DNA of 64,000 nucleotides from Chytridium lagenaria (GCA_025449115.1 JAHLKC010000026.1:62001-126000), one strand, 5' to 3'; positions 22,180 through 33,849 are shown, counted from the stretch's first letter. Program-made: numbers and translations. The notes: a model not told the origin generated them from the letters alone.

Positions 22180-24970
22180 ATGGTGAGCATCTCTCCATCA
22201 TCAACAACAACGGATCTTTCTGATGAGAGGATAAATAACGCATCCATATCCTTTTCTTTTTACAATATCATGCTTATGAATCCCATCAGAAACCCCTATC
22301 CTGTGGTTAAACATACCTAAGTTGGCATTAAACTAATAAGAATTTGCATACGTAAACAGGCTGAAAGGGAGGCAGTCAAGGTCATCGTGCGATGTCGCCC
22401 TTTTTCTGAGAAGGAGAAGGTTGCAGGTCACTCATGCGTTGTTGAAGTCAACAGAGACCAAGCAAGCGTCAGCATTATTGACCACAAGGGACAAGACCCC
22501 CCTAAATCCTTCACTTTTGATTCTGTGTTTGACTGGAACTGCAGGCAGCTCGACGTCTACAACACTACTGCAAGACCTATTGTTGAATCTGTTCTTAATG
22601 GTTATAATGGAACTATTTTCGCTTATGGTCAGACGGGAACGGGAAAGGTATAGTAATGCTGCTTGCCACGCACACAACTTAATAATATTTAATAATATTC
22701 CTAGACATTCTCCATGGAAGGTGTTCGAGATGTTCCTGAACTTAGAGGCATCATCCCAAACGCTTTCGAACATATTTTTGCCCAAATACAAGCCTCGCCC
22801 CCCACAATTCAATACCTCGTTCGAGCCTCCTACCTCGAAATTTATAACGAAGAAATTCGTGACCTCCTCAACCCCAAAGCCGGAAAACTTGACGTCAAGG
22901 AGCGTTCAGATGTTGGAGTATACGTAAAAGATCTCCGAACGTTTGTGATTAAAAATGTGGAGGAGATGGACCGTCTCATGTCATTCGGCAACAAAAACCG
23001 AAGTGTAGGCGCAACTGAAATGAATGCGAGATCGTCTAGAAGTCATTCTATTTTTTTCCATCACTGTTGAAGCATCGGAAAAGGAATCGGATGGGAGTGA
23101 TGAATGCCGTATTCGTGCGGGAAAGCTCCATCTAGTTGATCTTGCTGGCTCCGAAAGACAATCTAAAACAGGAGCAACTGGAGATCGTTTGAAAGAAGCC
23201 ACAAAGATCAATCTGTCGCTTTCAGCTCTTGGAAACGTTATTTCAGCACTTGTTGATGGGAAGAGCTCGCATATTCCTTACAGAGATTCAAAGCTTACGA
23301 GACTTCTCCAAGATTCACTTGGAGGAAATGCGAGGACTCTCATGATTGCAACTTTAAGTCCTGCCAGCTATAATTATGATGAGACGTTGTCAACATTGAG
23401 ATATGCAAACCGTGCTAAAAACATTAAGAACAAGCCGAAGGTTAATGAGGATCCTAAGGTGAGAAAGTTTAAACATTGTCATCACCTATAATTCTTTATG
23501 AATATGTAATGTTGATAAATGTTCAAAAGGACGCTATGCTGCGAGAATTCCAAGAGGAAATCCGACGTCTTAAGCAAGAACTCGAAGCCGCCCAACTTAA
23601 CACAATTGACGGCCCAGACGGTCAGGTCCGTGTCATCGAAGAAATAGAGGAAGTCGAAGAAGTCGAAGAAGTTGACGAAAGCGACGAAGAGCTTGACCCA
23701 GAAGATCCCACAAGCAGCACCCGCTCTCTCCGGCCTAAAGAGAAACGCCGTCGTAAGAAGGAAAAGGTAGCCCCTACAGGAGATGAAGACGGCCTGAGAT
23801 CATCAACTTTTCGTGGGGTGCCTAAAGAAAAGCTCGCTGAAATGGCCGCAGAGGTGGAGAGAGAGAAGCAGTCCATTCTCCAGGATAAAAATTTGGAGGA
23901 AAGTGAGTGAGAAAGATAGATTGTTAGAGGAAGCTCAACGCCGTTCAGAGGAATTAGAGAATGAGCGTAGAGCCCGTGATGCTTTGGCTGCGAAATTGGA
24001 GCAGCTTGAGCAAAAGCTTCTCGTGGGCGGGGTTTCCCTCGTAGACAAAGAGACAGAGATACAAAATGCCATGGCGGCGAGAGCTGCAGAGCTTGAAGAA
24101 CGCGCGAGAAAGGAACGTGAGCTCCAAAGAGAGTTAGAAGAGCACGATGAAATGAATCTTCAAATTGAAGAAGAATATGCATCGCTGCAAGAAGAAGCCC
24201 AGGCCAAGACCCGGAAACTTAAAAAGTTGTGGAACCTCCTAATGTCACATCGTTCCGAAATCAAGGATCTTCAGGAGGAGCATCAGCGTGAACGGGAGGG
24301 ATTGTTAGACACTGTTCGTGAGCTCACTATAGAACTCAAACTAAAAATGCTTATCATCAACTCATTTGTTCCGGAAGATGAGCTACAAGCTCTTGAAGAA
24401 CGCGGAGACTATGACGAAGCCGCTGAAAAATGGCGGGTTCCTTACGTAGCTCACGCTGGTAACAACATCAGAGGCAAAAGAAGCCTCATCTCTGGAAAAG
24501 TTCTCGGCGCAAAAGGTCTTCATCGAGAACACGATCATCACATCTATGATCCCAATCATCCTGATGATTACGAGGAGGATGAAAGTGAACGCTGGGACCC
24601 GATGTCAGCATTCCCAGATCCATATCTTACCTATGACATTCCGACAGAAAAGCGTAAAAAGACAGCACCCGCTGCAGCTTCTGAAGGTAGAATTGGAACA
24701 AGTCATGGAGGCAGTGCAACGACCGCCGTTGCTTCAGCTGGTTCGAGAAAGGCGCGTCCTGCGAGCGCCCATCGGAGAAGTCCCACCAAAAGCGCTAATA
24801 CATCTTCGGCCAATACGACGTCCTCAGGAAGAGCGGGTGGAAGAGGTGGAGGAGGATTATCGGGAGATTTGAGTGGGAGTATGGGGTCAGGGGAATTTGA
24901 GCCTGAACGGGACCCAGCTGCTGCCCCTGCTGCTAGAGGTCTAGTTTCAAAAGGCCGTCACTACGCCTGA
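22180..24970 (+). CDS. KIF3A: Kinesin-2 motor subunit, KIF3A-like
   Basis: Exon 1 is just the ATG (22180-22182) followed by a GTGAGC donor. Exon 2 (22360-22647) starts in phase with [19 protein letters not shown]. Exon 3 is 22705-23458 and exon 4 is 23530-24970. Motor motifs: [10 protein letters not shown] (P-loop), [11 protein letters not shown] (switch I), [10 protein letters not shown] (switch II), [34 protein letters not shown] is nearer KIF3A than KIF3B. An acidic region and coiled coil follow, then the tail [18 protein letters not shown] and a conserved GNN segment. Kinesin-2 carries anterograde intraflagellar transport, so this implies a flagellated stage. Two shifts break the frame: an extra base after SHSIFF at about 23047-23056, and a tandem repeat of TGAG at about 23907-23915 in the coiled coil. 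Confidence 0.9.
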
Positions 24971-25419
24971 ATGATGTGGAAAATTTATGACATTGCTGAT
25001 GTATTCTTTTTATGTCTTAGTTTTTATTCCTATCGCATTCTCCGTTGTTTTTAACCTTTGTTTTCGTACTGTTGGCGTCCATCAATTGGCCCGTCTTATT
25101 TATTACACAACCTCAAGCTATTACTATTCACTAGCAGAATCCATCATACATCCCGGGCATGGTTCATCGCTACCACAACCACATTTAATCCCGATCTCTG
25201 TTCATCAAATCTTCGACCTAACCTATAAAGCATAATGGATCGGAGTACAAATGTTAACAAAGCATCACTTAAGCTCTCTTTTTACTCTCCGGTATCAAAT
25301 GAAGGCCGCATGCTCGTCACTATAGATGCTTATGCCATTATCGCGTAAACATAATACATCACATGCATTTGGGTCGAAACATCACGTGAAGAACTTCAAG
25401 CTCTCCACAATTTTATTTC
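24971..25419. other. Convergent 3' flanks
   Basis: This is the AT-rich spacer between kinesin-2 (+) and the acidic protein gene (-). The 82-codon plus-strand ORF inside has no recognisable feature. Nothing else is seen. Confidence 0.5.
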
Positions 25420-26376
25420 TCATTTGTCCTCAGCCTCTTCGAATCTCGACATCCCCGTCCCAAACAAGGGCACTCCTGTCGGTATAAACCTCTCAAAGCC
25501 TCTGCTCCCTAAAGACAGCTTGTAAGGCGGCGTCTTGATTGTCAACTTTTCATCTTCTTTTTGATCCTTCTCTTCCAAGAATTCAAGTTCATGAATAGTT
25601 GGAAGCTCAGCTAACATTGTCTCGTCCGACAACTCAGCTGGAAACGTTCTTGAACCAGTAATAGCCTCTAAAGCTTGCGCCAAAGCCTGCCCACGTCCTC
25701 CCATCTCTGGCTGAGATGTAATCCACGAGATTGCCCTTGAAGCAGCCGTCAGTAATTTCTCTCCTTCACTCTCCTCCACTTCTTCGCCGACAGGCTTCTC
25801 TGTCTCATTCGAATCAACTCCGAAAACACGCTCATGCAGCGCAATCAGCATCTTGGCTTTCCGTAATTCCTCATTAAACAATTCTTCTTGTTCTTCGGCC
25901 GTAGGCATTCCAGACAATATTTCTGTTGTGGAGCGTTGGCGGTCCTGCGGGGGAGAGTCAATGGTATATGGCGTGAGCTGCTATCGTCATCAGAGTAACC
26001 ATCGGCGTCTACGATATCTGTCCTGAATGGGATTGGCGAGACACGCTGCGAAGATGTGTGGAGGGGTTGGTTGGAAGGTTCAGCTGTTTGGCTTCCTTGA
26101 TCGTCGTCCTTAGAAGTACCAATGATGGAGTTAGCTTTACTAGTATGAAGATCGAAAGACGAAGATGCTTACATCAGAGACTTCCCATGAAAACTCATCG
26201 TCCTCGGTGCCCTCGTCATCGATCTCCTCCGCATCGTATCCATTTGTCATCTTCTTCGTGCTTGCCTTCATAGCCAGGCCTTGAGACACCTGGCTCACGA
26301 CCTTTTTGATGATGTCGTCGTAAGCATCAAAGGACGATGCCCTTCTATGGTTGATGTTTCTCGTAACTTCAGACAT
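25420..26376 (-). CDS. Unrecognised acidic protein
   Basis: Exon 1 (26173-26376) encodes an N-terminus with SSFDAYDDIIKKVVSQVSQG and an acidic end, DEEGTEDD-like. It stops at a GTAAGC donor, and exon 2 (25420-26108) follows an acceptor at 26109-26110. Exon 2 begins Gln/Ser-rich and acidic (DADGYSDDDSSS), shifts frame by one base near 25950-25970, and continues as an acidic helical region (EEQEELFNEELRKAKMLIAL). It ends FERFIPTGVPLFGTGMSRFE. No membrane span or known motif is visible. The start at 26376 was chosen over 26403 because the longer N-terminus looks like leader. I do not recognise the family; it might be nuclear or cytoskeletal, but nothing proves either. Confidence 0.5.
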
Positions 26377-26579
26377 GTAGTATCGCCAATTTGAAATTGT
26401 CAACTTTTTGATTCAAAACAAACAGAAATGGAGATATGTTGACGGCTGTTCATTTTGAATAGTTACGTATATGATAATGGAAAGCTTAAGGATTATTATG
26501 TGATGTATGAATTGAAATCTCGGATACATTCGGGCCCAGCTTCCTGCCTCTTGTAATACTTCTAGTACATACAAAAACA

Positions 26580-26768
26580 TCAACTCCGTCTGAGTATATG
26601 CCTCAACCGAGTCTGTTCATGCCTACTGAGCCTGTGAAATCCTGGGATAGTCTCAGGATTATATCTATAAGAACGCGGTATGTAATCTCGAATGCATTCA
26701 GGATGATGGGTGCTTTCATAAACATCATCAGCTCCTCTGTACTTGACTCGCGTACTATGCTGAACCAT
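26580..26768 (-). CDS. Small 62-codon ORF, uncertain
   Basis: An open frame with a non-random look: VKYRGADDVYESTHHPECI, then RSYRYNPETIPGFHRLSRH. It is rich in Arg, His and Tyr and lacks low complexity. No family is recognised. It lies in a gap between two minus-strand genes and could be a small gene, an exon of one of them, or chance. Confidence 0.25.
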   Translation of the reverse strand: MVQHSTRVKYRGADDVYESTHHPECIRDYIPRSYRYNPETIPGFHRLSRHEQTRLRHILRRS

Positions 26769-26779
26769 TACTAAACAGC

Positions 26780-27255
26780 ATGTTTTACAATGTGATCGAT
26801 GTGATCTGGAGTAATTAAAAGATAAAAGTTATTCAAACTTGTGCCCGATTCGATAATAAATAGAGCAAAAACGATGGTTGGAGAGAATGGCAACGACGTG
26901 GTAAAAAAACAACCGCTTCTAGTTGCAAAGTACCTAGCTGGCTCCACAGCAACCTCAACACCCTCTTCTCAGAATCTGACGATGAGTCTCCTTCCCCCTC
27001 CTGTTCAGACCCAAGCAAGATTTCCGCAGACCTATCTCTTCTCCCTTCTCTTCGTCCTTCCTGCTCGATCCCATCAACATTCCTTTGAACACTCCTTCGC
27101 CGATGGACTGCAGCAACTGCATTCCTATAGCGATTATCATTGTGATCAAGTGCATATCATTTTCAGCCCTATCCTACCCTTCCTCCGATCTCTCCACGTT
27201 CAAGCCACGCAACTAAAGCAGTCCGAGGAGGAGCCTGCGGTAAGTTTCGGGAAGC
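26780..27255. other. Gap without a supported gene
   Basis: Overlapping ORFs exist on both strands (for example 26841-27302 on plus), but none shows a domain, and they are mutually exclusive. It may hold the 3' flank or a further exon of the FHA-RING gene. Confidence 0.35.
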
Positions 27256-29123
27256 TCACCGTTCATCTTTGCTCTTTTCGCCTCCATTCGCGTTCTTTTT
27301 GAGTGCGTTCTTGAGTTCTTCCGCTGTGAGACCGAGTGATGGGAGAATAAGATCAATCGCTCCTTGCATGGACAGTGCGGTATGAGTTGCGATTGATACT
27401 TTGGCGGCAATTTGGGCAGTTCCGCTAAAATTACATAACTTAGATACTATGAAGTACGTTTGCAAATGGTACCTTGCCAGCCTGAATCCAATTTCAATGC
27501 ACTGAAAAAACAAAATAATTAGATGGAATGAATTGAGTTTTGATCAAATACGTAAAAATAATAATAAAGAAAAAAATAATAGATAAATTACACACCGGTC
27601 CGGCAAATGCGTGCCCACAAGATTTATCGCTGCGACACAACATCAGATCAAAACAGATAGCACATGTAAATTGCTCAGCCAGCTTATCTTCATGATCGTA
27701 TCGCTCCCCGCCTCCCGCTCTTTCACAACTTCATCATTCAAAGGAGCCGAGTTCGCTGATATAGTGCCTTTATACATCCACTTCATGTTTCTTCGACGTG
27801 CATGTGACTTCAGGATAACAATTCGTCCCAAGAGTTGAATTGCAGCTTAAGGGTAATGATGTTGTGCCAGACTTGAGACTGTGGAGAAGCAATAAATTCT
27901 CGTCGAATCCATGCAAGAAGTCGTCAAGAAATTTGTTGCTCTATTCGACGATGAAGATGAGGCCCCCGCAGTGACATGGCGATAGGGAAGGTCAAACGTG
28001 ACCGATCTATATTTTTCCTGGGGAAGTTCAGCTGCAACAGAAGACACAGCTATACGAGGGAGTGATGGAGTGTCAACATTTGGCGACAGTGCGTTAATCT
28101 CTTGAAGTATCTTGCGAAATCTTGTGCCGCCAGGTGCCTTGTTAAGGCAACGGATGGCCCGGACGAGCGACGTGAGTGGACAAACAGCGGATAATGAATT
28201 GCTGGATGGATGCGCTTCAGGTATGACGTAGTATTTCAATACATTGCGAATCTCTCCATCGGATTCGCGTCCTTCTCAAATTCGGAAAAAGAAGGTCGCT
28301 TCCGAACGTCACGATTTGGCCGTTGAAGTGTCGAGAAATTCCTCAACGCCGGATTGATGGGAAATCGAACGTCTCGACGGAGATGGCAGGTCAAAAGCAT
28401 TTCAGAAGTCTAGACTGAATTCCTGGAGAGCGAGCTTCTGAAGCAAGGCGAGCCGGGAGAACGTAGGATCTCGGGCTGGATGGAACCGAGACATCTGACG
28501 ATTGAAAGTTAGGCCAGCTGGAGGCAAGTCGGAAGTTAATGCTGGTAGGGCATGGAAGAATTGAGGGTCCGTCAAGATGTCAGTTCTCAAAAGGGAGCGT
28601 ATCATTTGTTGGGAGGCCGAACAGTCGATATAACGTGGCCTCTTGACGCCTCCTGTGCTCGTCTCCGTCATCTCGCGTCCTTTGCCCAGCTTTACAGTTA
28701 AGTAAGCATGATCATATCAAAATCGAGAATCCTACCTCCCAGTCCGAAGCGTGTGGCCGGTGGATGATCCTGTCGTCACTCTAGTGGATGTGGAAGGTGA
28801 CAAACATGAACCCCATAAACCCCTGCTTGCCCTGAGTGCCAAACATAATGACGTCGCCGTTCTGCAAAGAAACTTACAACGGCTCCAGATCACACCATTC
28901 GACTGGTCTTGTTTGTGCTCTTAAGATCTTCAGTAAGGTCTGCCATCAACACCTCCTTCAATTGAGCATGTTTTCTTGAGACCAGCTTGTCCAAGAGCGG
29001 GTGAGTGATGCCAGGGCAATTCCTTCTAAAACCACCGGGAATCTGAAGGTGCCGAAGAAGGTGAATAACAGAAGGTAGTGTTTGGATGGATGAGCTGAGG
29101 CTACCAGCTGTTCTGAGCCGCAA
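27256..29123 (-). CDS. FHA-RING protein (CHFR/RNF8/Dma-like), fragmented
   Basis: At the 5' end, FHA-type signals appear in order: KLVSRKHAQLKEV, DLTEDLKSTNKTSRMV, then after an apparent gap QNGDVIMFGTQG. These match the FHA pattern SR-HA ... STN-T ... L-NGD-I-FG, which binds phosphothreonine. Helical and Ser-rich blocks follow (28402-28671, 27847-28239). Near 27600-27700 comes a RING core: EQFTCAICFDLML, then KSCGHAFAGP, with the next exon starting CIEIGF. The last exon ends LGLTAEELKNALKK before a stop at 27256. FHA plus RING defines the CHFR/RNF8 and yeast Dma1/2 ubiquitin ligases of mitotic checkpoints. Several frame changes (near 28830, 27900 and 27715) prevent one clean reading, so exon borders are not fixed. 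The gene may be decayed or poorly sequenced. Confidence 0.5.
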
Positions 29124-29145
29124 CTCAAGACATCTATGAACTTAT

Positions 29146-29481
29146 GTGATTATAAAAATTACACACAAATTTGAAGGTAGAAATGTCGGACCTCTCGATT
29201 CTACATCGTTGACAGCGTGGGTTCGAGCACTCGCTCTTTACGACGACAGTTGCATGCGCTTGCTGGATCTCTTAAAGGAGATAAGGTCCAAGACTATTGA
29301 ACTTGATGAATATATGGCAGAGTTCCTCGAAATTGGAGTTGATGGAGAACCGTTTTGGAACACAAGATCTCTGCCTCATCACCGAATAAGCAGCTTGTAC
29401 GGCATTATCTCCAATCTCCTTAACAGCCGACAAGCTCTGCTGACTTCACTTTCTTCTACAGCGAGGTCAATTTCGGATTAG
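29146..29481 (+). CDS. Uncertain helical ORF
   Basis: The open frame looks like protein, not low complexity: LTAWVRALALYDDSCMRLL, ELDEYMAEFLEIGVDGEPFW and RISSLYGIISNLLNSRQALL. It appears helical and amphipathic. It starts only 22 bp from the FHA-RING start on the other strand, so the two could share a promoter. A short ATG frame (MSDLSILH) just upstream would join with one shift. The family is not recognised. Confidence 0.3.
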   Translation: MIIKITHKFEGRNVGPLDSTSLTAWVRALALYDDSCMRLLDLLKEIRSKTIELDEYMAEFLEIGVDGEPFWNTRSLPHHRISSLYGIISNLLNSRQALLTSLSSTARSISD

Positions 29482-30944
29482 TTTGTCTCAGAAAGTTGCG
29501 AGCAACTGTGACAAAAGGTCAAGGACGTTACGGCGGCTGCCTTCGCATCGATACAGCTCACATAACCAAAGACGAGCGCACGCCTTAAATCCAACAGCAA
29601 TGCAACGACTGCCGACCATCCTTTCATCAAGTAGTTACTCCATTTCGAACGTCAACGAGCCATTGTCATTTTAGACAAAGTGTTGCATTAAAGATCAGAA
29701 AGGCGAACAAAAAGCAAAGTCTACCAGATCTGGAGGGTTGACGGGAATCGGACCAGCAACTGCCGCCATCATATTGTCTTTGGTGGATCGGTCTGCCCTA
29801 CTTTGACGACGATACATATGCAGTCGCGCAATTAGGATTTGTGACAAAGAAAAGATACGAAGTCCTCACAAAACTACAGCAGTAAAGGTTCCTTACACCG
29901 TTGATGGATATATGACATTGTGAGAAGTGGCGCAACGTAGCTCAGAAATTAGGATGGGATGCACGGCGGTAGCCGCGCTGTTTGGGCTGTTTGTATTGGC
30001 CGAAAGCATGGATTAGAGTTTCTTCGACAAAAATCGAGCAGAGCGTTGACGAAAAAATTGAAGGAAATGACGAATATCTTTCCTTTTTCTTCATTTTTTT
30101 ATATTAAAAAAGATATTTGGTCAGCTCTCATTCTGTGCAAATATATCATAGACAATGGGGTCATAAACTGCAGGCATCTGATAAATTCTATGCGTCGCGG
30201 CCAGCCTATGCGAGAACCCTTTGTATTGAAGCTCAAATATTAGATGGTTAAAAGACACAAGAATCCAAATGAATCCACAGCGGAACAGGGGTCAAGAAGC
30301 ATTAATAATCTAAAGAAGATATGGTACAGCGTGTTAATCTCCCCTTGGATAATGAGAGAGAGTCACTGTGCTATGCCACAGTCCATCTTGCACGCCTGAC
30401 CGGTGAAATTGCGGCTCCAGCTTCTCTTGCTGAGGCTGTTGCCACAAGTTTTACTACAGAAAAGAAAGGGAAAATAACGCATAATGAAAGAAAGTAAGAA
30501 TTTAGCATTACTTTGGTAGAATTGCCATGAAGAGGATACTATCCACTGCAAGGAGTTGCCAGACCTTTAAAGCCATTTTAACTCTTCCTACATCCCCCCT
30601 CCTCTTCTAGACAGCCCAAATGATTGGAAAGAAAGTAGTATTTGAGTAATTTATCTGAGCAGGTCTTTGTAAGGGGTCGGGTTGCGCCATACAGGCTCAA
30701 ATGTCTTGACCTAGCGTTGTGGCTCCCCAGCAACGTTCTGTGAAATCTCTGGGCACGCTCCTTGGACTCTATGTCCATAGGAGGAGATCACAAGATGTCA
30801 TCACAAGTCTAATAAAGAGTAGCAGTAATAAGTCTACTCAAAAGAGCTACTTCACTTAATCTTAGTAGTATGAATATAATATTTGATGATTCATGGGGTT
30901 TCCTCTGAACTTTTCCAACAATACGATCAAAGAAGATACTAGGG
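29482..30944. other. Gene-poor region at the edge of the transposon island
   Basis: There is no convincing ORF on either strand. The short ORFs have no domain, and reading frames are frequently interrupted. It may contain decayed repeats, but I matched none of it elsewhere in the window. Confidence 0.4.
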
Positions 30945-31615
30945 TGACCAATGTGACATTATAAGATAACCTCACCAAGAGGCATGAATGTCTCACTTAT
31001 ACAGATGTCGAGCCCTTATTCTTCTTCCCGTTCCATTCTGTTCCCTCTTGTGGGTTTTCATAGTTTTCCCCATAGATACGAGAGAGGTTTTTTTTTTGAA
31101 AAGGAAGGGCAGTCAACATGGTATGCCAACTTATGACATGCTACCACATTGATCAAGATGCCTGTTGTTGTTATTTGATTCCCCTTTATGTATTGTTTTA
31201 TTATTTGTAGAAAGTTGAATAGATTTACATTCACCCAAAAGACCTAGAAGGTCCTCTTGCTTCAGGTGAGCCTCTGGCTGAGATTTCACCAACCCCGTTT
31301 ATTATCTATAGTGTATTGAATGGTGCCAGCAGGTGCTCAGGTCATAGCGTCACTGGGAGAGACCACAACCCAGACCGAGATGAACTTTTAAGAGGGTATG
31401 AGCAGTAGAGATACGCCTTATTCGCATGATTCCTTCAAGGGTCTGGTCAGAGAACCACATCTGTTACTATATCATGGACGACATATGCCATCCCAATGTT
31501 TGGAGTGGGAGTACCGGCACGTAAGAAGCCCGTGGATGGATAAGATCATGGGAGTACCGGCACGTAAGAAGCCCGTTGATGGATGAGATAATAGAAACAA
31601 CATGTTAAAATGATT
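30945..31615 (+). repeat. Dispersed repeat R1, uninterrupted copy
   Basis: This stretch matches, in reverse complement, two segments further right: 30945-31395 matches 57190-56495, and 31393-31615 matches 51413-51255. Shared landmarks include ctcaccaagaggcat, cctgttgttgttattt, ttattatctatagtgtattg and tacgccttatt. The right-hand copy is split by copia family A copy 3, so this copy shows the pre-insertion state. By eye the copies are roughly 75-85 percent alike. No ORF or terminal repeat identifies the class. Confidence 0.75.
31507..31592 (+). repeat. 43-bp tandem duplication inside R1
   Basis: A unit starting gggagtaccggcacgtaag occurs at 31507 and again at 31550, near-identical. The homologous segment in the other R1 copy (51255-51413) has a single unit, so the duplication is private to this copy. 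Confidence 0.8.
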
Positions 31616-32068
31616 ATACGGGACACATTCCTTGAACCAATGGAATCCCTTCTTGTAGAACCGCTGTGGACCTAGTTATGCGGCATTTCTCTTCCTTTTC
31701 TCCTTCCTACTAACAATCAGAACGAAAACACAAGCTATAGCACACCAAATCCTTGCATTTCTCACCGGATGAGTAAGGCTTTATTCTTGACTCTGTAGTA
31801 CATCCAGAGAGTTAGTATGTTCACCTACAATATGGTTCCCTACCTCTGTATGTCAAGGCTTAGCAGAGGAGGCCACTAGAGAGAACTTAACACCAAAGCT
31901 TTATGCCTCACAATCCTTCTGGTATCAATCTACAAGACTCTTCCAACAACTCGTTTATATAACCCATTACCTAATTAAACCAGCATTCCCACACGCTCCC
32001 AGGTGATGGAGTTGTTTCAGGACTCAATGGCATACTTATGCAGGGGAATAGCGTATTGTAAGCCTATT
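31616..32068. other. Spacer between repeats R1 and R2
   Basis: No coding potential was recognised. It may be an extension of R1, but I found no second copy in the window. Confidence 0.35.
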
Positions 32069-32300
32069 GTGCTTGCCTATCTTTGTTCATGAGCGTCAGG
32101 AGGGTCGTTCAAGGAGTTCTCATTCAAGAGCATGTCATAATATCTTGCGCAATGGTACACTTTGCGATTTAGTTAAAACAGGGCCCATTCCAAGTAAGAG
32201 GCAGATAGAAAGAAACGGTGTTAAAAAATTAATGTGGGGAGGAAGATCCTGCACAAACAGGACAGGATATGGATTTTTGTGGGACAACTTCTTACTTTAT
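32069..32300 (+). repeat. Dispersed repeat R2, left copy
   Basis: Reverse complement of 59225-59460 with scattered differences. Shared blocks include aggagggtcgttcaaggag, aacagggcccatt and taagaggcagatagaaag. Order and orientation relative to R1 differ between the two sites, so R2 is treated as a separate repeat. Confidence 0.75.
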
Positions 32301-33005
32301 TATAAATTTTGCTGTAGTGGGGTCATCTTTGCCGTGAAGAGGAAGGGAGGTTGAAGAAAAAGGTCAAAAAGTATCTTGGGGAAAAAGGGAAACGGTAGGA
32401 GTCAAGAAATTGGCAAAGCCTATGCAGCCAGGGAGGTCTGGGGAGAAAAATCAGTTAAAGGGGGTCAGACAGGGTTCAGTGCAAACAGAGGAAAAGAAAA
32501 GTCTAAGCGTCAAGTACCTCTCGCAACTGCAAGAACAGATTCCAAACGCATCAAAGAAAATAGCAGACGCAATACTCAAATTGCGGGTAATGGTGACGGC
32601 AGGGCAGCTTATGAGCTTGTCTGGAGTTCGCAGAGAAAGGCAGAAGATCACTAACCTGGGGAAGGTGTCAATTCCGGAAGTGAGCTTCGTGGAAGGTCAA
32701 GAAACTAGTAGTGACGAGTACGACAGCAACAACAAGATGGTATGTGGAACCATGGGGTCTCGCATTTTGTGGGGGTTGAATTTGGAGATGTGTAAATACC
32801 ATTCAGTGAAGGGGGAACAGGGACAAAGGATGAGGAGAAGGTCAGGGAGGAGATTTTTGCAAAAGTAGAACAGGATGGGGAGGGAGGAAGGAAGAATTAC
32901 GCGAGAAAGTGGCCAAAGATTCGACCTTTGGTCACTCAATCTCCTCACTTGACGGGTGATAGCTACTGGGGTCAAAACAATTGACGAATGTTACCAAAGT
33001 ATCCA
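32301..33005. other. No gene seen
   Basis: Several ORFs overlap here on plus (32376-32654 and 32410-32868) and minus, Lys/Arg/Gln-rich, with no recognisable domain. They may be remains of an old element, but nothing supports that directly. Confidence 0.35.
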
Positions 33006-33302
33006 GTCTGTAAGAACCGGTACCAAAATACGGCCGGGCTGGGCGGGCCGGCCGTAACCGGTCCGCAAAAACCAGTTCTAAACATAGCAGGGTCGGGCTG
33101 ACCTGCCGTAACCGGTCTGTAAGAACCGATACAAAAACATTGCCGGGTCGGGCGGACCGGCCGTAAACGGTCTGTAAGAGTTGATACAAAAACATGGCTG
33201 TGTCTGGCGGGTCGGCTGTAAACGGTCTGTAAGTACCGGAACGAAAATACGGCCGGCACGACGTAACCGGTTCGGAAAAACGTGTACCAAAAGACGGCCG
33301 AG
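33006..33302 (+). repeat. 55-bp GC-rich minisatellite, about 5.5 units
   Basis: Units begin with GTCTGTAAG or variants at 33006, 33061, 33115, 33170, 33225 and 33270, giving spacings of 55, 54, 55, 55 and 45. Each unit has ACCGNTAC, an A-run, then GCCGGG-type and GGCCGTAA(A/C)CG parts. The GC content is far above the AT-rich surroundings. Antisense ORFs through it are repeats of one translated unit, not a gene. Confidence 0.9.
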
Positions 33303-33849
33303 TTATACTGAATGCAAATATGAGGAGACTTTTAAATGTGCTTTGACAATAGCACTAAAATTTGTATGTAACGTAGATATTTGTACGCCTATAAACGGAC
33401 AGTTTGGAGCAACAACCACAGTACTGTCTGTATACGTACGTAGCTGGTCAAACATGGCCTAGCAGGCCCCAAAACTGAGTCAAGCGGTGACTTTAAATCA
33501 ATGAAAAACATCAAGACGGACGTGTTTGACAATATGTATTATATAATTTGATAGCTCTTAATTTGTGGAATCTCTCACGTACCAGTGACAGCTTCTAACG
33601 CTCTGTGCCGTCTTGCAATTATTATTCACAGCTCGGTAAACACAAAATTTGACTTCAAAACTCAATAAAACCCTCTAGAGACGTGATAGAGGTGCGAAAC
33701 CATCACCGATAAACTCCCCAAAGCTGTTTTCTTTAAACCAAGTAGTCATCCACGCTTGACTTGCAAATCAAAGTATAGGCTTAACATACTTGTGTAGTTT
33801 TAAGGCATGCGTGTCAAAAGCTGTCATTTGAAAATGGGAGCCTAAGAGT
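33303..33849. other. No gene seen
   Basis: This is AT-rich sequence between the minisatellite and repeat R3. No ORF of interest is seen. Confidence 0.4.

Noticed and set aside
26841..27302. 153-codon plus-strand ORF
   Set aside because: Low-complexity start and no motif; overlaps the end of the FHA-RING gene on the other strand.
29935..30000. tRNA-like string (cgtagctcag followed by cggcggtagccgcg)
   Set aside because: The A-box-like part has no matching B box, acceptor stem or anticodon arm at the right distance.
32376..32868. Overlapping basic ORFs between R2 and the minisatellite
   Set aside because: Two plus frames and one minus frame are open together; no domain, so chance or a decayed element.
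32932..33290. Repeated ORFs with RFLQTGY-like units
   Set aside because: Translation of the 55-bp minisatellite in three frames.
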